A stretch of 64,000 nucleotides of DNA from Condylostoma magnum (GCA_920105805.1 CAKKTI010000065.1:7436-71435), one strand, 5' to 3'. Positions 48,085 through 60,726 are shown, numbered from the stretch's first letter. Made by a program: numbers and translations. Notes: a model not told the origin generated them from the sequence alone.

Positions 48085-50106
48085 TTAAAAATTAACAAAA
48101 CTTTTAGACCCTGGTGAAGATTCTGAGCTTTTCCTTCTAAAAATAATACAAGAAGAGGTTTATTTTGATTCTTCATAATTGTCCTCAGGCTGCTAGCCCA
48201 TGTCAGTTTTTAAGGTTATAAATGTTTTTACTCGATTACCTATTCTTAATTCCTTTGGTGTATCAGAGTATTATTCCTTTTCAAGCTAGTTTTAGATTTC
48301 ATCTTCTAGTATAGATCAATTAAAGTTATTATCATCAGATAACATTCTTACTATATCTATCAAAGCAATGAAAAATTTTATTAACTTTCCTTATCCATAT
48401 GCAATATTCTAGGCCTCATGCTAATTTTCTTATGTATGACTGCATTGTTTGAAATATTAAGACAATAATAGGATTTTATGCTGTGCTAGTCTACTTTAGG
48501 CAGATTTTTATGCTCTTTTTACCAGTGACATTATTGATTTCATAAGTATCAAGGGAGTTATATAGTTATTTTCTAGTTATGTAAAGCTGTTTATAGCTTC
48601 AGTTTCAATTCTATCACAATTCTAGAACTTAGAGTCAAGATCTACTAATAAAGCTTCTCCTTTCTTTTTAAACTCAGCTACCACAGGTTGTATATTATTC
48701 GAATTTGTCCACTGTACTCAAATTTCACTACAGCTATAATTACAGCATGACACTTTTTGTATAAACTTCTGATTATTCAGCTAGTCTTCATCAATCGAAC
48801 TGCATAAATGAACAATTCCTTACTGTATAATATTATAGAAAACTCTCCGTATTGAATAACTTTTAAGGAAAATCTATTCTTTTTACGGGAATTATTGTAT
48901 ATGCTCTAAAGACTAACTCAAGTAATTAACCTTTTACTAATCAACAGCTTCAAATCATCCTAAGTTATAAATATTGCTTTGATCGTAATACTAAACACAT
49001 CGGATTTAATTAAGATCATGTCTTAGTTTGTCAATAATTCTATTACAGAATTAAGGCATTTATGGGAAATAGCTAACTCCTTAATCCAAGTCATACATAA
49101 TAGCTCCTTATTTGATCAAATCAATCTTTTGTTTTTGAAAGATATTTGACTATACACCTACTAGTTTCAGAGCTGGAGCCTCTAGAATTATCATGAGATT
49201 AGAAGGTAAACTGGATATAGTTATATGAGGAATTATTAGAGGGTATACTAAATTACTTAGAGCTTCAATTGCCATAAAGAGTCGTTCTTTATGTTAACTT
49301 AAAATTATAACTGATTTCTCTAGGATCAACCCAGTTCAGATTTTAATCAAATCCTGTATATCAACTAAACTCAATAAGAAATCTTCGTAATAATAAGTAA
49401 GAGGTTAGGATTTCTCTAGAGGATGATTTAGTAGTATTGGGTTGTTTAAGTATTCTATATATCTTGATTAATCGAATTAGTTTTGTATGGTAAGAAAATG
49501 CAAAACTTGTGAAATACAATCTAGCAGTGTCCCCTCTTTATTTATAAGTGTTTGGATTAAATTCAATAAAACCTTCTTAAACAGATCTTATCTATTAGAC
49601 TACGAGTGAAAACAAAAACACACAGGTAAATACCCAGAATTAGGACCCTCATTCTTCATTTTATTGTAAAATAAAGGAATAGATCCACGTTTATTCATTT
49701 CCACAGTGTTTTAGAAATTTTAAGTCTATGATTGCATTATACTGTCTAATATATTAACAAATTGCTCCCTATTTCTCATCTAGCTTCGTTCTAGTACTAA
49801 GGGTGTTATGTATTCGGGTAAAACTATATAATGCAGATAAGAAGTTGATTTACTTGTATTAGTCAGTCTAAATGAATTGAAATAAGAAGGAAAGGGAAAG
49901 GACTATAACTCAATGCTATCATCACTAAAAATGAACTTAGGAATGGTTAAATTAAAGTCATCATCTGAGCACGGAGGAATCTAAACTATTACTTCAGGGG
50001 TAGAAGCTGTTTAATTATTCAATATCAAATCTAAGTAAAGGTTACTGCTTAAATTTTGTACAGATAACCCTAAAATTTAGAATGAGTCTGTAATATTTTA
50101 ATCCAT
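48085..50106 (-). CDS. DENN-domain protein, probable Rab GDP/GTP exchange factor
   Basis: 673 residues. The upstream DENN part has H-Y-I-V-L-P-E-Y-I and a cyst-like G-Y-L-P-V-C-F-C-F. The core DENN is at about 240-330: I-W-T-G-L-I-L-E-K-S-V-I-I-L, then A-L-S-N-L-V-Y-P-L-I-I-P-H, then L-P-S-N-L-M-I-I-L-E-A-P. A long helical C-terminal part follows. DENN proteins activate Rab GTPases in membrane traffic. One frame without introns. Confidence 0.82.
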
Positions 50107-50195
50107 TTTAGTTATTAATTAGAAGCTTTATTAATGTTAGATATGCGTACACTATACCGCCTTTTTTAATCGATTTCTCCGTTTTTTATGATTTA

Positions 50196-51377
50196 TTAAG
50201 CTTGGATAGCATTAAGTTAACCTAGTTTTAGATTTTTACTCTGAATAGTAGTGTGGTCTATTAGCTCTTGAATTACCTTTCTAGGAATTGTAAAAAGACA
50301 GTAAATCTGTTTCCTTAGATAGAGCAATAGCATAGTTTGGTTAATTATTCTATAAATTTCATCTATTTCAACAAGATTTATAACTTACTTAATTTCGTAA
50401 CTATGAGAAAGAATGTAAACCCGTTTATTAGTTATTAGGATAATATTATCCGTTAATACTTAGTACTATGTTTCAAATTAACTTGAGGAAACTCCTATAA
50501 TGTTTTCTCCAATTGTTCCCTCGTTACAAATTATATTATTAAAAATTTAGTATATATCATCTTTTCCGAATTATCTGATTTAGATTTTATTATATTTGTA
50601 TTTCAGTAGATATGAATTTGATACTGATTAAATATAAATTCAATTGCCTATTGTAGAATCATTATATCTATTAATCATTCTAATTATTCCTTCACTTTGA
50701 TTTGATATTATCCAAACATCCCTATCTTCCTAATCAATATCAATATGGAGAACAAATTAGGTATAATCCTCTGTACATGTCATTTAGTTGATTTTATTAA
50801 ATAAAATCTTCCTTTTAAATTACTTCCTAGTAATAAGCCTAGCAGACTCAAATAAGTAAAGAGAATTAGATGCTAGAATTAGCAAAGTATTTTACTTATC
50901 TGCGCTCTTACTCTTTACTTATACTACCCAATAACCTACTACTTATTGAGTACTAAGTTAACCCTCTTAAGCAACAATATCAAGTATTGCTTATGCATTA
51001 TTTTACCCTAGCTCAAAGATGTTTCCTATAATCATAGGAAAGTCTTACTGTAGACTGGCTGTGCCTGGTTCTCCCGAAAGATTAAATGATAACTTTTTTA
51101 TAGGCTCACTTGACTTTTTTGACACTTTTATTATTGACTTTACTGGTTAAACTGTTTCATTCAAATCTACTTTATCTTTTATTTAGTTTGATCGGTTTAT
51201 TATATGGGATGAATTTTATTAAATCCTTTTTCATTACTTTGGACTTAATTTTCTTGGGAAATTTTGAGTTTTAGGTCTTGCTTTAGTTCTAGGCAATGGG
51301 ACATTATTCATAGTATTTTAGTGTCTTATTCTATTATTTACATCTTTATTACGTTAGTTATAGCAACAGCATAACAT
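50196..51377 (-). CDS. Cys-anchored protein of unknown family
   Basis: 393 residues. It begins M-L-C-C-C-Y-N, which invites palmitoylation. The next 110 residues are basic and low-complexity. From about residue 120 it is beta-rich with regular hydrophobic strands (I-I-G-N-I-F-E-L-G, V-V-G-Y-W-V-V-Q-V-K), and the end reads I-L-I-T-N-K-R-V-Y-I-L-S. That resembles vacuolar sorting (VPS13-adaptor) or myosin TH1 beta modules, without enough match to decide. The stop is TAA 50196. Confidence 0.6.
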
Positions 51378-52072
51378 TGATCTTACGTCTTAAATAAATT
51401 ACATTTTTTGAAGAAAATTTTTATAATGATTAGTATAAATAGCTTGATTTTGTGTAAATGAATTGTATTTTTAGAGCTTAATTTGCATCATTTAGATTCT
51501 ACAATAGGTTCTAATAATTAGAGCTATGATTGTGTAAAATTCTAATCTGCAATACTATTTAGGTTAAATTCATTAAATAAAAATGCATTGAAAGAAAGTC
51601 TACTTATTAAAAAAATATTAGCAATTCTTTATCGTTGTTTGAATAAAAATCAACTTTAAAAACTGAACATTTTATACGTTTATCCTAAAAAGGTCTGTTC
51701 AGATACGAAAGAAGCTTTGCAGAAAAAAGATAGTTAAATCGTATTAAGATGAATTCCTCTTTTTATGTAATATTTTATTTATAAAATTGATAACTGAATA
51801 AGCTTCCTACATAAATAACTGAATAGTAATTACCTATATACAAATTATCGCCCTTTAGTATATGCCTAAAAGATAGTATTTGATATGTTTATGATAAATA
51901 TGCCCTTAAGATAATTAGGATATATTTTATAAAAGCCAAAACTCTTTCACAACAATGAAAAGTATGCAAAAAATATGTATAAAATTAGGATCAATTCGGT
52001 ATAAATAAGAAATATAAACTGTACTCTACCATTTAAAACAGATAGCAAACATAAGTTAGAACTAATTACTTA
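51378..52072. other. AT-rich intergenic region
   Basis: 695 bases upstream of the minus-strand gene at 50196 and downstream of the SDR gene. Frames here are short or of very low complexity, and no repeat or foldback stands out. Presumably promoter plus spacer. Confidence 0.5.
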
Positions 52073-52867
52073 CTAAAGTTTTACCTTAGGCTCCCATTTC
52101 CCGCTAAAATCTTTGAAATTTAGTGTTAAAGTAGGCATCATATCATTTTACCCTCCATCTATAATAATTGTTTAACCAATCATAAATTACTAGTGTAGTA
52201 AATAAGTGACAGTATCACAAATATCTCTAGTACTAGTAAACTTTTATAGAGGAATATACTTTCTGAAATTATCTGCAGTTTCTCTTGTAGGTAAAACCTA
52301 TTAAAAGTGTTAAGTGTTTTCAACAGGCCCTGGAGCAATAGAATTAATTATTACTTTATATCTTCCAAGTTCTAATGATAAATTCCTCGTTAAGGCATCA
52401 ATCCCAGACCTAGCAATACTGTTTTCAAGTGTCATTGGTATACCATTCTTCTATGTAAGTCCTGATATATTTACTATCTTACCACCATTAGCTTTCATAT
52501 AGTGCTTGAATACTGATTTTATAGCGTTGAATGCCCCTTAAACATCCTTCTGGAATAAAGACTGCAGCTCTTCCTATTAAATTTGTTCAAACTCTCTTAG
52601 ATTAACTTACTCCGTATTATTTATCAGGAAATCGATTTTATTCTAGCTTCCTATAATATCTCTTACCTTCTAATCCAGAGATTATTCATCAGATGCGTCG
52701 CAATCTATCACCTCGGCTTGAGCATTTAAGGAATAATTTTTACTAGTTGTTATTACAATTACCTTAGCCTGAAGTTAGCAAATGTGATTTATGATTTCTT
52801 GTCCTATTAAATCAACAGGTCCTTGAAAAACAGCAACTCTCCCCTGAAACAGCTCTTCCCTAAACAT
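52073..52867 (-). CDS. Short-chain dehydrogenase/reductase, 2,4-dienoyl-CoA reductase-like
   Basis: 264 residues. The N-terminus V-F-Q-G-P-V-D-L-I-G-Q-E replaces a canonical TGxxxGxG. Further motifs are I-D-F-L-I-N-N (NNAG region), K-I-V-N-I-S-G and S-I-A-P-G-P-V-E-N-T near the end. That matches peroxisomal/mitochondrial dienoyl-CoA reductases, which also lack the usual Tyr. The residue aligned with their catalytic Lys is Arg (I-A-R-S-G-I-D-A). The C-terminus V-K-L is not a clean peroxisomal signal. The function in fatty acid oxidation is inferred. Confidence 0.75.
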
Positions 52868-52909
52868 TTTTATAACTTAACAAGCTTATAAAATACATAC
52901 AAATTACAC

Positions 52910-54496
52910 CTATATCCACTCTATTACAGGTCTTCTCATTTAAGCCCTAGGAATACTTGCTCCATTCACCCTCATCCTAGCACTTGATGATCTCTGCTAC
53001 CAAATAGCTGCACTGCTTTAAACTTTTGAATGCTACATTGCAGTATTCACTCTTTAATTCACCCTTCCTTCACCCAAGTAATCAGTTATGTTGGAATTTG
53101 ATTACTACCCAATAACAGATTAGTTTTTCTTTCTAATTTACTCAATTTTCCTTATTCTCCTGAAAGCACTGGGGGGCCTAGATTTTGTGAAATTTTCCCA
53201 TTGCTCCCTAGCAGTTCGCATAAAAGAATCGTAATATTCCTTATCCTCACACGGATAAATTTTTACATACCCGCCACAGTTCTCCTTCTCATACAAATCT
53301 CTGGCTATAGAAATCCTGTGTTTCATCTATAGTCTCTCTTGCTACACTTCTTTAAACGATTTTCCAGATATAGTGCGTCTTTGTACCTACTGTTTTCTCT
53401 GATTTTCGTATCTTCTGCGGTCAGTAGGCTTCAAGCCTAGTATCTCTAAAGCTTCTTTGATGACCTGTAGTTTTATGGTATGATCTAACGGTGAATCTGT
53501 GCTGAAAGAAGGTGAGTGATTTACTTCTAGCAGCCAAGGCTTTAAAGTTTCATCCAGTATAATATCTAGCCCTAGAATTTCAAAGCACATTGCATTTGAG
53601 ATATCATCAGGCTGACATGATTTGTATATATGAGCTAATGACGGCTGAACTGTACAAAGTGTTTTTATTACTAAATCGCATATACTTGTCCAAATATCAT
53701 CTATGTTATGACCTAGTCCTGCCAGAAGTTCAAGAATACTGGACAAGCTGCGCTTGTGGCCCTTTGAATCATCAGTATTGCTTACAGGTTATTTAAATTT
53801 CTTGCTGTGTTTATTAATAGCATAATTAGTAAGATGCATGCGTGCATCATCTAGATTCTGTTGATTTGGAGGCTGATATAACTGAGTTGCAAACCGAGCC
53901 AGTCCTTCTTCATGTATAAAGATTTTTAAGGGATCACAGCATGTTATCAGTATATATATTCTTAGGTCAAACTTCAATCCGTCTATTAGAAAAGGTTTTG
54001 GTAAATATTCTTATACTATACAATTCGTTACGGAGTCTATACAATCATTACGATTTATCAAAAATATTCCTTTTCCTTAGGACGAGGATTCAGGCTTTAC
54101 TATATAGGTTTTATTGCCTTACTTTTTCAGTTATTGCTTGAAATTGCTTAATTCTGTTGGAAGTACTCAAGACTAAGGATAGAAATCATAAGCTTTGGGG
54201 AAAATTTGACGAAGCTTGTTTAAGTTAATTGCCATGTGGTTCTTGCGGGCTATTCCGTGCATTCCTGGGAAATGATTTATCCTTTGGTATGGCTTCATTC
54301 TGGAGAGTCTTTCGGGTAAGACACTAGTGTCAATTCAAAACACATCTCAAGTGTCATCATTTTCTCTTTTTGATAAACTTCATCCTAAAGATCTAGCAGC
54401 TTGTCTTACAACCTCGTATTTTGTGCCTTTGTTTAAATTACAGCTTAGATTTAATACTATCTTTCTTTGATTCTTTTAAATAGGGTTATATTTCAT
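52910..54496 (-). CDS. Tubulin tyrosine ligase-like polyglutamylase (TTLL6/13 type)
   Basis: 528 residues. The TTL core has R-I-N-H-F-P-G-M-H, I-A-R-K-N-H-M, I-V-K-P-E-S-S-S-Q-G-K-G-I, L-K-F-D-L-R-I-Y, H-L-T-N-Y-A-I-N-K and W-L-L-E-V-N-H-S-P-S-F. These are the ATP- and Mg-binding residues of glutamylating TTLLs. The C-terminal 150 residues are a basic microtubule-binding-like extension. It would add Glu chains to tubulin in cilia and cortex. Stops at TAG 52910 or TAA 52904 are both possible; I use the first. Confidence 0.92.
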
Positions 54497-54640
54497 TTTT
54501 TATGTATTTTTTAAAATGGAAGAAATTTAGTTTCAACTTTATTAGCTATTTAGCAGAATTGGATTAATACGGGCGTTATGAATGTTTAAATGAAAGGATA
54601 TTGCATTTATAACTCATTGAATCTGTTAAATTATTGTATA

Positions 54641-56260
54641 TTAAAAGAAAGAAAACTTTCCCTTATTTAGTAGTCATTTTAGATTATTATTTGCCTACTA
54701 GCAACGTATATTTTGTAAACAGCTGCAAAAAAACATCTATTACTAATAATCCTTTAAATAACTCTTAAACTCTTCAAATGTTTGGTTCTAGAAAAGATCC
54801 AATATTTACCTAATTTAATTCCTTTTACTTTTTCAATTCTCTAGAAGATCTACAATAATTTTCTCTTTCACTAACCTTTTATAAACTATTTTAATCAATT
54901 GGTCTGTTAAAATTGTATCTCAATTAACTGTATAAACTAAGTATTAAGAATAGCTTACCTTCTTATTTTTAAATAGCTTTTTATCGTAAATTTATAATTA
55001 ATTATCGTCTCATTATGATTAAAACTATATAAGATCTTTTCTCTCAATATAACCATCTCCGTCTTAATCCAATTACAAAAACCTTTGGCACTCTTAAATT
55101 ATTTACGATTTAGGTACAATGTAATCAATTATGTATTTAAATATAAGCTTTTTAATCTTCGTAATCTTAAGCGCTCTTTTCCACTTTTTGATATTGATTG
55201 GATCAGTCTGAAATTCTTCTGTATCACTTATATACTAATGTTAATTACTTATTAACTATTGGCAACTAGGACGATTCTGAGGATTTTTGTCTAATAAAGC
55301 TTATATTAAAGAAATTTGTTCATTTGTAGCTCCTTAAGAGGCAATTATATTATAATCAGGAGTAAAACTTCTTATCTTATTAAATGTTCGCTGTAAGTTA
55401 AAAGAAATAAACGGATTAAATCCACCTGAATAGAAATTACTTATCATTTAGTATAAGATTACCCCAGCACTCCATATATCGCATTAAGGCCCATAAGACT
55501 GAGCTACTACTTCAGGAGACATATATGCTGGTGTTCCTACTCATTCAGTATAAGATTTATTCTCCTCTATTATACTAAATGATCCAAAATCGACTAGTAC
55601 TAGCGGAGAATTTCTGGTCCTGTCTAAAAACATTAGATTATCAGGCTTTATATCCCTATGGAAAATGTTTTTCTAATGGATTGCATTTAAGCATCTTATG
55701 ATTTAAAAAAAAATAAGGAAAGATTGTTTTATATTAACTTTACCTTATTCCTTTATATAGTCCTTTAAACTTCCTCCTTTGTAATAATCAAAAATCTAGA
55801 TATATCTCTTAACACTTATAAATTCTTCTAAAATTTTAGTTATATTTGGCTGGTCAAATTGAGACAAAACTTAAGTTTCTAATCTAAATCTTTATACTTC
55901 TTCATCTGCTAGTTTCTATCGGTACATTATCTTCGCTGCGTGATGCTTTCCTGTTTACTTGTTGATCACTTTCTAAACTACACCAAAAGCTCCCTATTGT
56001 AAATTTCTAAGTTTTTTGTACTTTTACGTAAAAGCTTTTATATTAGGAGTCCTTTTAGGAAATATTTATAGATTTTAGTACATTCTTTGACTATTTGATG
56101 GTAATTGATTCTGTATATCAATTTCTAAGTTTTGTATTTGTTGATTTATTTATATTTCCTATTTTTATTCCTCTAATGAGCTGTTAGACTATATCGCATT
56201 AATGATAACTGATGAGTCTGAATATTAATGTTCTAATAGGCTTGAATTACAGCAACCCAT
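54641..56260 (-). CDS. Calcium-regulated Ser/Thr protein kinase (divergent CDPK)
   Basis: 539 residues. M-G-C-C-N-S-S is a dual acylation start. The kinase domain lies at about 90-345: G-A-F-G-V-V, H-A-A-K-I-M, H-R-D-I-K-P-D-N, V-D-F-G-S-F, G-T-P-A-Y-M-S-P-E-V. After it is at least one canonical EF-hand, D-Q-D-G-D-G-Y-I (near residue 405), followed by helices and a Cys-containing tail. The first Gly of the Gly-rich loop is Gln. Only one clear hand, against four in the CDPK at 17494, suggests weaker or different Ca control. It ends at TAA 54641. Confidence 0.82.
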
Positions 56261-56884
56261 ATTTAATAAGTGTTACTAAAAATTATTGAATACTATTGTT
56301 AAATTTAAGTATTTTAGCATCATAAAACTAGCATAGATCTCTAAAAAAATTATTAAGCCTTTCTATTAGTATCATCGTCACTTTCTTAGATGCTAATTGT
56401 TAGTTTAATGATAAAATTAAAAAAATCTTTAGTAATGGCTTTAAATTCCTAAAGCTACTATAGGAATAAAGTACAATTTTTACCTATTCAATTTCTTTTT
56501 AATCTAAGTGTTTATTATTACAATAATGTATTTTATTAAAATATTCTATATATGTAGTCATGAATTTGAAGCTTCTATAACTAATACTATCATTATTTCG
56601 CAGCAAAAGATATCTTAATTTCTATCCCAAGAGTATAAAATATATAATAGAAAAGCTAACAATATTAATAAATTTCCGTTTTACTCTCAATGACAAAAGT
56701 TATTTTAGATTAGTAGACTAGCGTGCTGGTAACTACAAATTTCATAATATGATTTCTAAATATTGAATTCCATTATAGACTCCTCGTTAAACTATAATAG
56801 ATTTAGCTCCTAAGATAAATAATATTAATCTTAAAATGAGTGTAAACATAAGTTTCTAACATAGTTTAAATAATTAAATTATAA
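56261..56884. other. AT-rich intergenic region
   Basis: 624 bases between two minus-strand genes. No frame with family resemblance, no repeat and no RNA fold of note. The part near 56261-56400 probably contains the kinase promoter. Confidence 0.5.
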
Positions 56885-57250
56885 TCAACTTCTTTACTCA
56901 CTATTCTCACCTCCTGGGACATACTTTTTAATAATAAACCTTCAACTAGACTCTTGATACTCTTGAACAGTAGCACAAACTCCACATCCGATACAATAAA
57001 GTAAAATATCAAACACTACTGAGCCTTTAATGTATAGTTAGTTTCTTAGAATTGTCCTATTAATTCCTTAACCTATGCAACAGCAAAATAAAGATAAAAG
57101 GCAAACCTGAGCTCTATTGTGTTAAGGGAGTCTTGAATGAGCGTTCATTTGCAGGTAAACTTAACCTATAAATGGGCAGCATGCTGCTAATACGCATTCA
57201 GGAAAAGCGTTAAAGCAGCTAAAAAATTCTGTTTTTCAAGTTTATGACAT
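56885..57250 (-). CDS. PLAC8-family Cys-rich membrane protein
   Basis: 121 residues. W-K-T-E-F-F-S-C-F opens the domain. Then come C-V-L-A-A-C-C-P-F-I-G-Q, L-F-C-C-C-I-G-Q-G-I-N-R, the signature R-N-Q-L-Y-I-K-G-S-V-V-F-D, and finally C-I-G-C-G-V-C-A-T-V-Q-E-Y-Q-E. The Cys clusters and the final C-x-x-x-Q-E-x-x-E are diagnostic. PLAC8 proteins sit at membranes and include the plant metal-resistance/cell-size proteins. It ends at TGA 56885. The other two frames are also open, but only this one has family motifs. Confidence 0.85.
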
Positions 57251-57490
57251 TTTTCTGTAGTCCTCTTACATAAATTATTAAATTGTATTGTAAAGCATTT
57301 AAAAAAATTATAGCTTAAAGGTTTAAAATAGGCAGTTTATTTTCGATTCTATTAGCTGTTTTTATGTATATCAATAAGTCATGCATTTTTCCTAATTAAT
57401 TTCTAGAAGAATCTAAAATTTATTCCATACTTACAAATTACCTTACCACAGTAAGACTATTTGAACAATTTATTCACCAAAAATACAAAA

Positions 57491-59317
57491 ATGGTTTTCC
57501 AAGGGCTTGTTTATGCTTAGATAACATTTGCAGGGCTTTCAGTTATAATTCTTAGCTTTATAATCTGACTTCATACTAAATGCCCACAACTACGTAAGCA
57601 TCCGAATTAATTGGTTCTGATTTCAATCATTTTTTTGCTTATTCATTCAGCTTTCTACCTGACATATCTTTCTTTAGAATTAGGAGAAGTGGACTCAACT
57701 ACTGTAGGATGAATTTAATACTTTTCAAATGTTAGCAGAGTATTTGCTGTATACTATCTAAGCGTAGTTGACATAGAAATTGCATTGAAGTTAATGAATA
57801 AAGGATTTGTTAAATACTAAAACAGAGTAATAGTATATCATTTTATAATAAATACGTATATAATACTAAGAATGCTAGTGCTGCCCTTAGTTCTTGGAGG
57901 TGTTGATGCTCTAATATATTATAATGATGGTTTTTCAAGTAGTACACCAGGATTAGTGCTAAACTCAGTTTGCTACTCGGCTATGATTAGCATAAACTTA
58001 ATCCCATCAATTATAAACGTATATTACATACGATCAAATTGGAACTAAATATTTGTGAGATAATTCCTGATATCAACTTACGTTTTTACTTTGTTTACAT
58101 TTATTTTCGCCTCACAGTTATCTGATTTTAGCGGATAATCAACTATTTCTGAGTCTTTATTGATAATTGCCATAATAATGGAAATGTTTATGCCATTTTT
58201 TGTAAGTATTATTCGACTTTGCCATGGAGAGGTTCAATGCACAATAAGAATGTAATTTCATAGGAATAAATCAGAAAGCTTCAACTAATCTTTGCCAATT
58301 TTATGTGATGAATCTAAGCAAAATAGCAACAAATTTACTTCTTTGTACTGTGATTTGACTATAGGAGCTGTAGTAGAAATACTATCTTTACTTAGCTCTT
58401 ATTTTTAGAATAATAGTGCCAGTTTATCTACAAACGCCAGTTCAATGAGATTTACTCTTTCTAGCTCAGAGTTCTTAAAGTACCAGGAACGCATTATGAG
58501 CATTTATAAGTGAACTAGACCCGATTCTATAGAGTTATAGGAATATTGCTATAATTATTTCAGTGAAATAAGATACAAGGCTTAGTTTGATGTGTTAGCA
58601 TTTGTAGAAAGCATTGATATGATGCAGATTATTCCTATTTTACTGTAAGAGAATAAGTTAGATTTAGGAGCCAGTGGCTCACTTATAATCAAAACTCTAG
58701 ACTCTAAATACATACTTAAAACTATCTCAAAGAATGAATGCAATTTCCTTGTTTAAACCGTTGTTAAGCAGTTTGAGAGCAAATCATACTAAGAAAACTC
58801 CTTAATAGCCAAAATTCTAGGAATATTTCATGCTAAAAGAACAAAACAGTACTTTTTACTTATGGATAATGTAATACAAAGCTCAAATGTAATTTCAGTG
58901 TATGATTTAAAGGGTAGTACATTGCATAGAACTTCTAAAGATAATAAATGCTTTAAAGATAACGATTTTATACAGCATAATGTTAAAATAAATGTCAGTG
59001 AAAGGGATAGATAGATAATTATGGATTCTCTTATATCTGATACAGAGATACTGAAAAGTTTAAACATAATGGATTATTCCTTATTACTTGCAATAGTAGA
59101 GGACAACTCCTAATTAAATCACTACGAGTTTTAAGATAAAGATAATCCTAGCATAAAGTACTGTATGGCAGTTATAGATTACGTATAGGTGTATAATAAA
59201 GTAAAATGACTACAGAGCAAATGGCAGAATAGAGGTAAGAAAGACCAAGCTTCAAGCATTGATCCAGTGAAATATGCAGCAAGATTTTTAAGCTTTATAG
59301 AGAACAGTTTTAGCTAA
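57491..59317 (+). CDS. Seven-transmembrane receptor fused to phosphatidylinositol phosphate kinase (GPCR-PIPK)
   Basis: 608 residues. Seven hydrophobic segments lie in residues 1-240. A linker of 130 residues follows, then a PIP kinase domain at about 375-605: I-L-K-T-I-S, Y-F-L-L-M-D-N-V, V-Y-D-L-K-G-S-T, L-N-I-M-D-Y-S-L-L-L-A-I, and C-M-A-V-I-D-Y-V-Q. The D-L-K-G-S and M-D-Y-S-L-L signatures are specific to PIPKs. The same fusion is known as RpkA in Dictyostelium and as GPCR-PIPKs in oomycetes. It would couple a membrane signal to phosphoinositide production. The end is TAA TGA in tandem. Confidence 0.9.
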
Positions 59318-59362
59318 TGAAAATTGACTTATAAGTAATATGAACCAATAAATCTTAAGTAA

Positions 59363-59722
59363 TTAAATACTTCTCTTTTTCATCTTCCTTCGTCCCATTT
59401 TAGCATTCATCATAATCTCACCTTTATAATCAGCTACTGATAAAGCTTACTACTGATAGTTGTAAAGGTTTTGATGATTATTTGGCTATTTAAGTAAGTT
59501 TTTGGTCGACATATCCAACTTTTACTGTGTTTCTGCATCTCTACTAGCTATTTACAGATTAGCTTTAGATAAGGCACTTTGATACTGCCTTGCTTCTACT
59601 TTCAATCTTCTTATCTCTGCCTCTCTAGCATTGAATCTTTTAGACTATCTTCCTCCTTCCTAGGCCCTATTTTACCTTAAATCAGTTACATCGTCTAGGT
59701 CAGATAAACTCCAAAATGCCAT
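59363..59722 (-). CDS. Small coiled-coil protein
   Basis: 119 residues: M-A-F-W-S-L-S-D-L-D-D-V-T, then a basic/acidic coiled coil to about residue 75 and a Gln/Asn-rich end. No family recognised. The ATG lies 14 nt downstream of the TGA of the PROPPIN gene on the same strand. It ends at TAA 59363, 45 nt from the convergent GPCR-PIPK stop. Confidence 0.5.
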
Positions 59723-59736
59723 TTTATTACAATCCT

Positions 59737-60726
59737 TCAACTAAACTCAAAGATGAAATGCCTTTCTTGTAGTTCACAATCCCCTCCAGTCTCTGGATTG
59801 AACTTTCCTCTGTAATACACTCCATTGCTGTCTAGTACAATTATACTATTATCTTACCCAAACACGCAAATCGCCTTTACATCTTAAATTCTCATCTAAG
59901 CAAAGCTTCACTCAGAGTGAAAATATCTAAAGTACTTTCCCAAGAATCTAAACACTGATCTAGGATTGTTCTGTGTTTGTTATAAAGAAAAGATGTGAAC
60001 TGTTCCTTTGTCACTTGTGCATGCAAGTCAATTAGAGTTTATACTAAAAGCAATTGAGAAAATATCAGCCCTGTCTATTCCTCGTCTGAGTTCTTTTAGC
60101 ATTGTTAATGTGGCTGTATCAAATAATCTTACCATTGTTCCTTTGTCAGACGCAGTTGCAATGAAAGTTCCTTCTTAATTTAAGGCTAAAACAGATATTT
60201 GTGTCTTATGGGCCCTGAATGTCCTTACTATATCATCATGGTAGCTTTTTATAAACACATAACCTCGCTTTATATACGGGCCTGCTAGGATTAAATCATC
60301 AGTGCAAATTACACTTATAACTCCCTTTGTATTTATCCCTGTTTCTATTGAGTCAATTAGCTCTAATTAGCTAACAGTATATACATAAATTTTGGTTTCT
60401 ATTAAAACAATGCAGTACTTGTCGCATAATTTAACATTCTTCACTTCACTTTTTAAGCTTAATTCGCCTCTTTAAGACTGGATTCTTTCATCTCAAAAAA
60501 TCGCTTTATTAGAAGGGTATCTTGGAGCATAACCTCCTCCTACTAAAACTAGTAAATTTGTTCTATTAAGAAGCTCTACAATACCAAGTCCCCCAGGGAA
60601 ATCTCTACGAATGCAAAGTTCTAATGGAAAAGTGTTGAAGACTCTAAATCCAAAATCAGTACCGACAGTAAAGCATGAAATATCTTAGTTAAAACCAATA
60701 TAAAGTAGCTGCTCTTATTACTCCAT
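59737..60726 (-). CDS. ATG18: PROPPIN, Atg18/WIPI family
   Basis: 329 residues, a seven-bladed propeller. Diagnostic blocks are F-N-Q-D-I-S-C-F-T-V-G-T-D-F-G-F, L-V-L-V-G-G-G-Y-A-P-R-Y-P, and A-T-A-S-D-K-G-T-M-V-R-L-F-D followed by L-R-R-G near residue 215. The L/F-R-R-G motif binds PI3P and PI(3,5)P2. These proteins act in autophagosome formation and endolysosomal membrane dynamics. The stop is TGA 59737. Confidence 0.93.

Noticed and set aside
51378-52072. snRNA gene in the intergenic stretch
   Set aside because: A loose resemblance to U6-like A-rich strings did not hold; the conserved ACAGAGA block and flanking stems are missing.
56885-57250. Alternative hydrophobic frames over the PLAC8 gene
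   Set aside because: Two other minus-strand frames are open and protein-like, but only one shows the PLAC8 Cys signatures.
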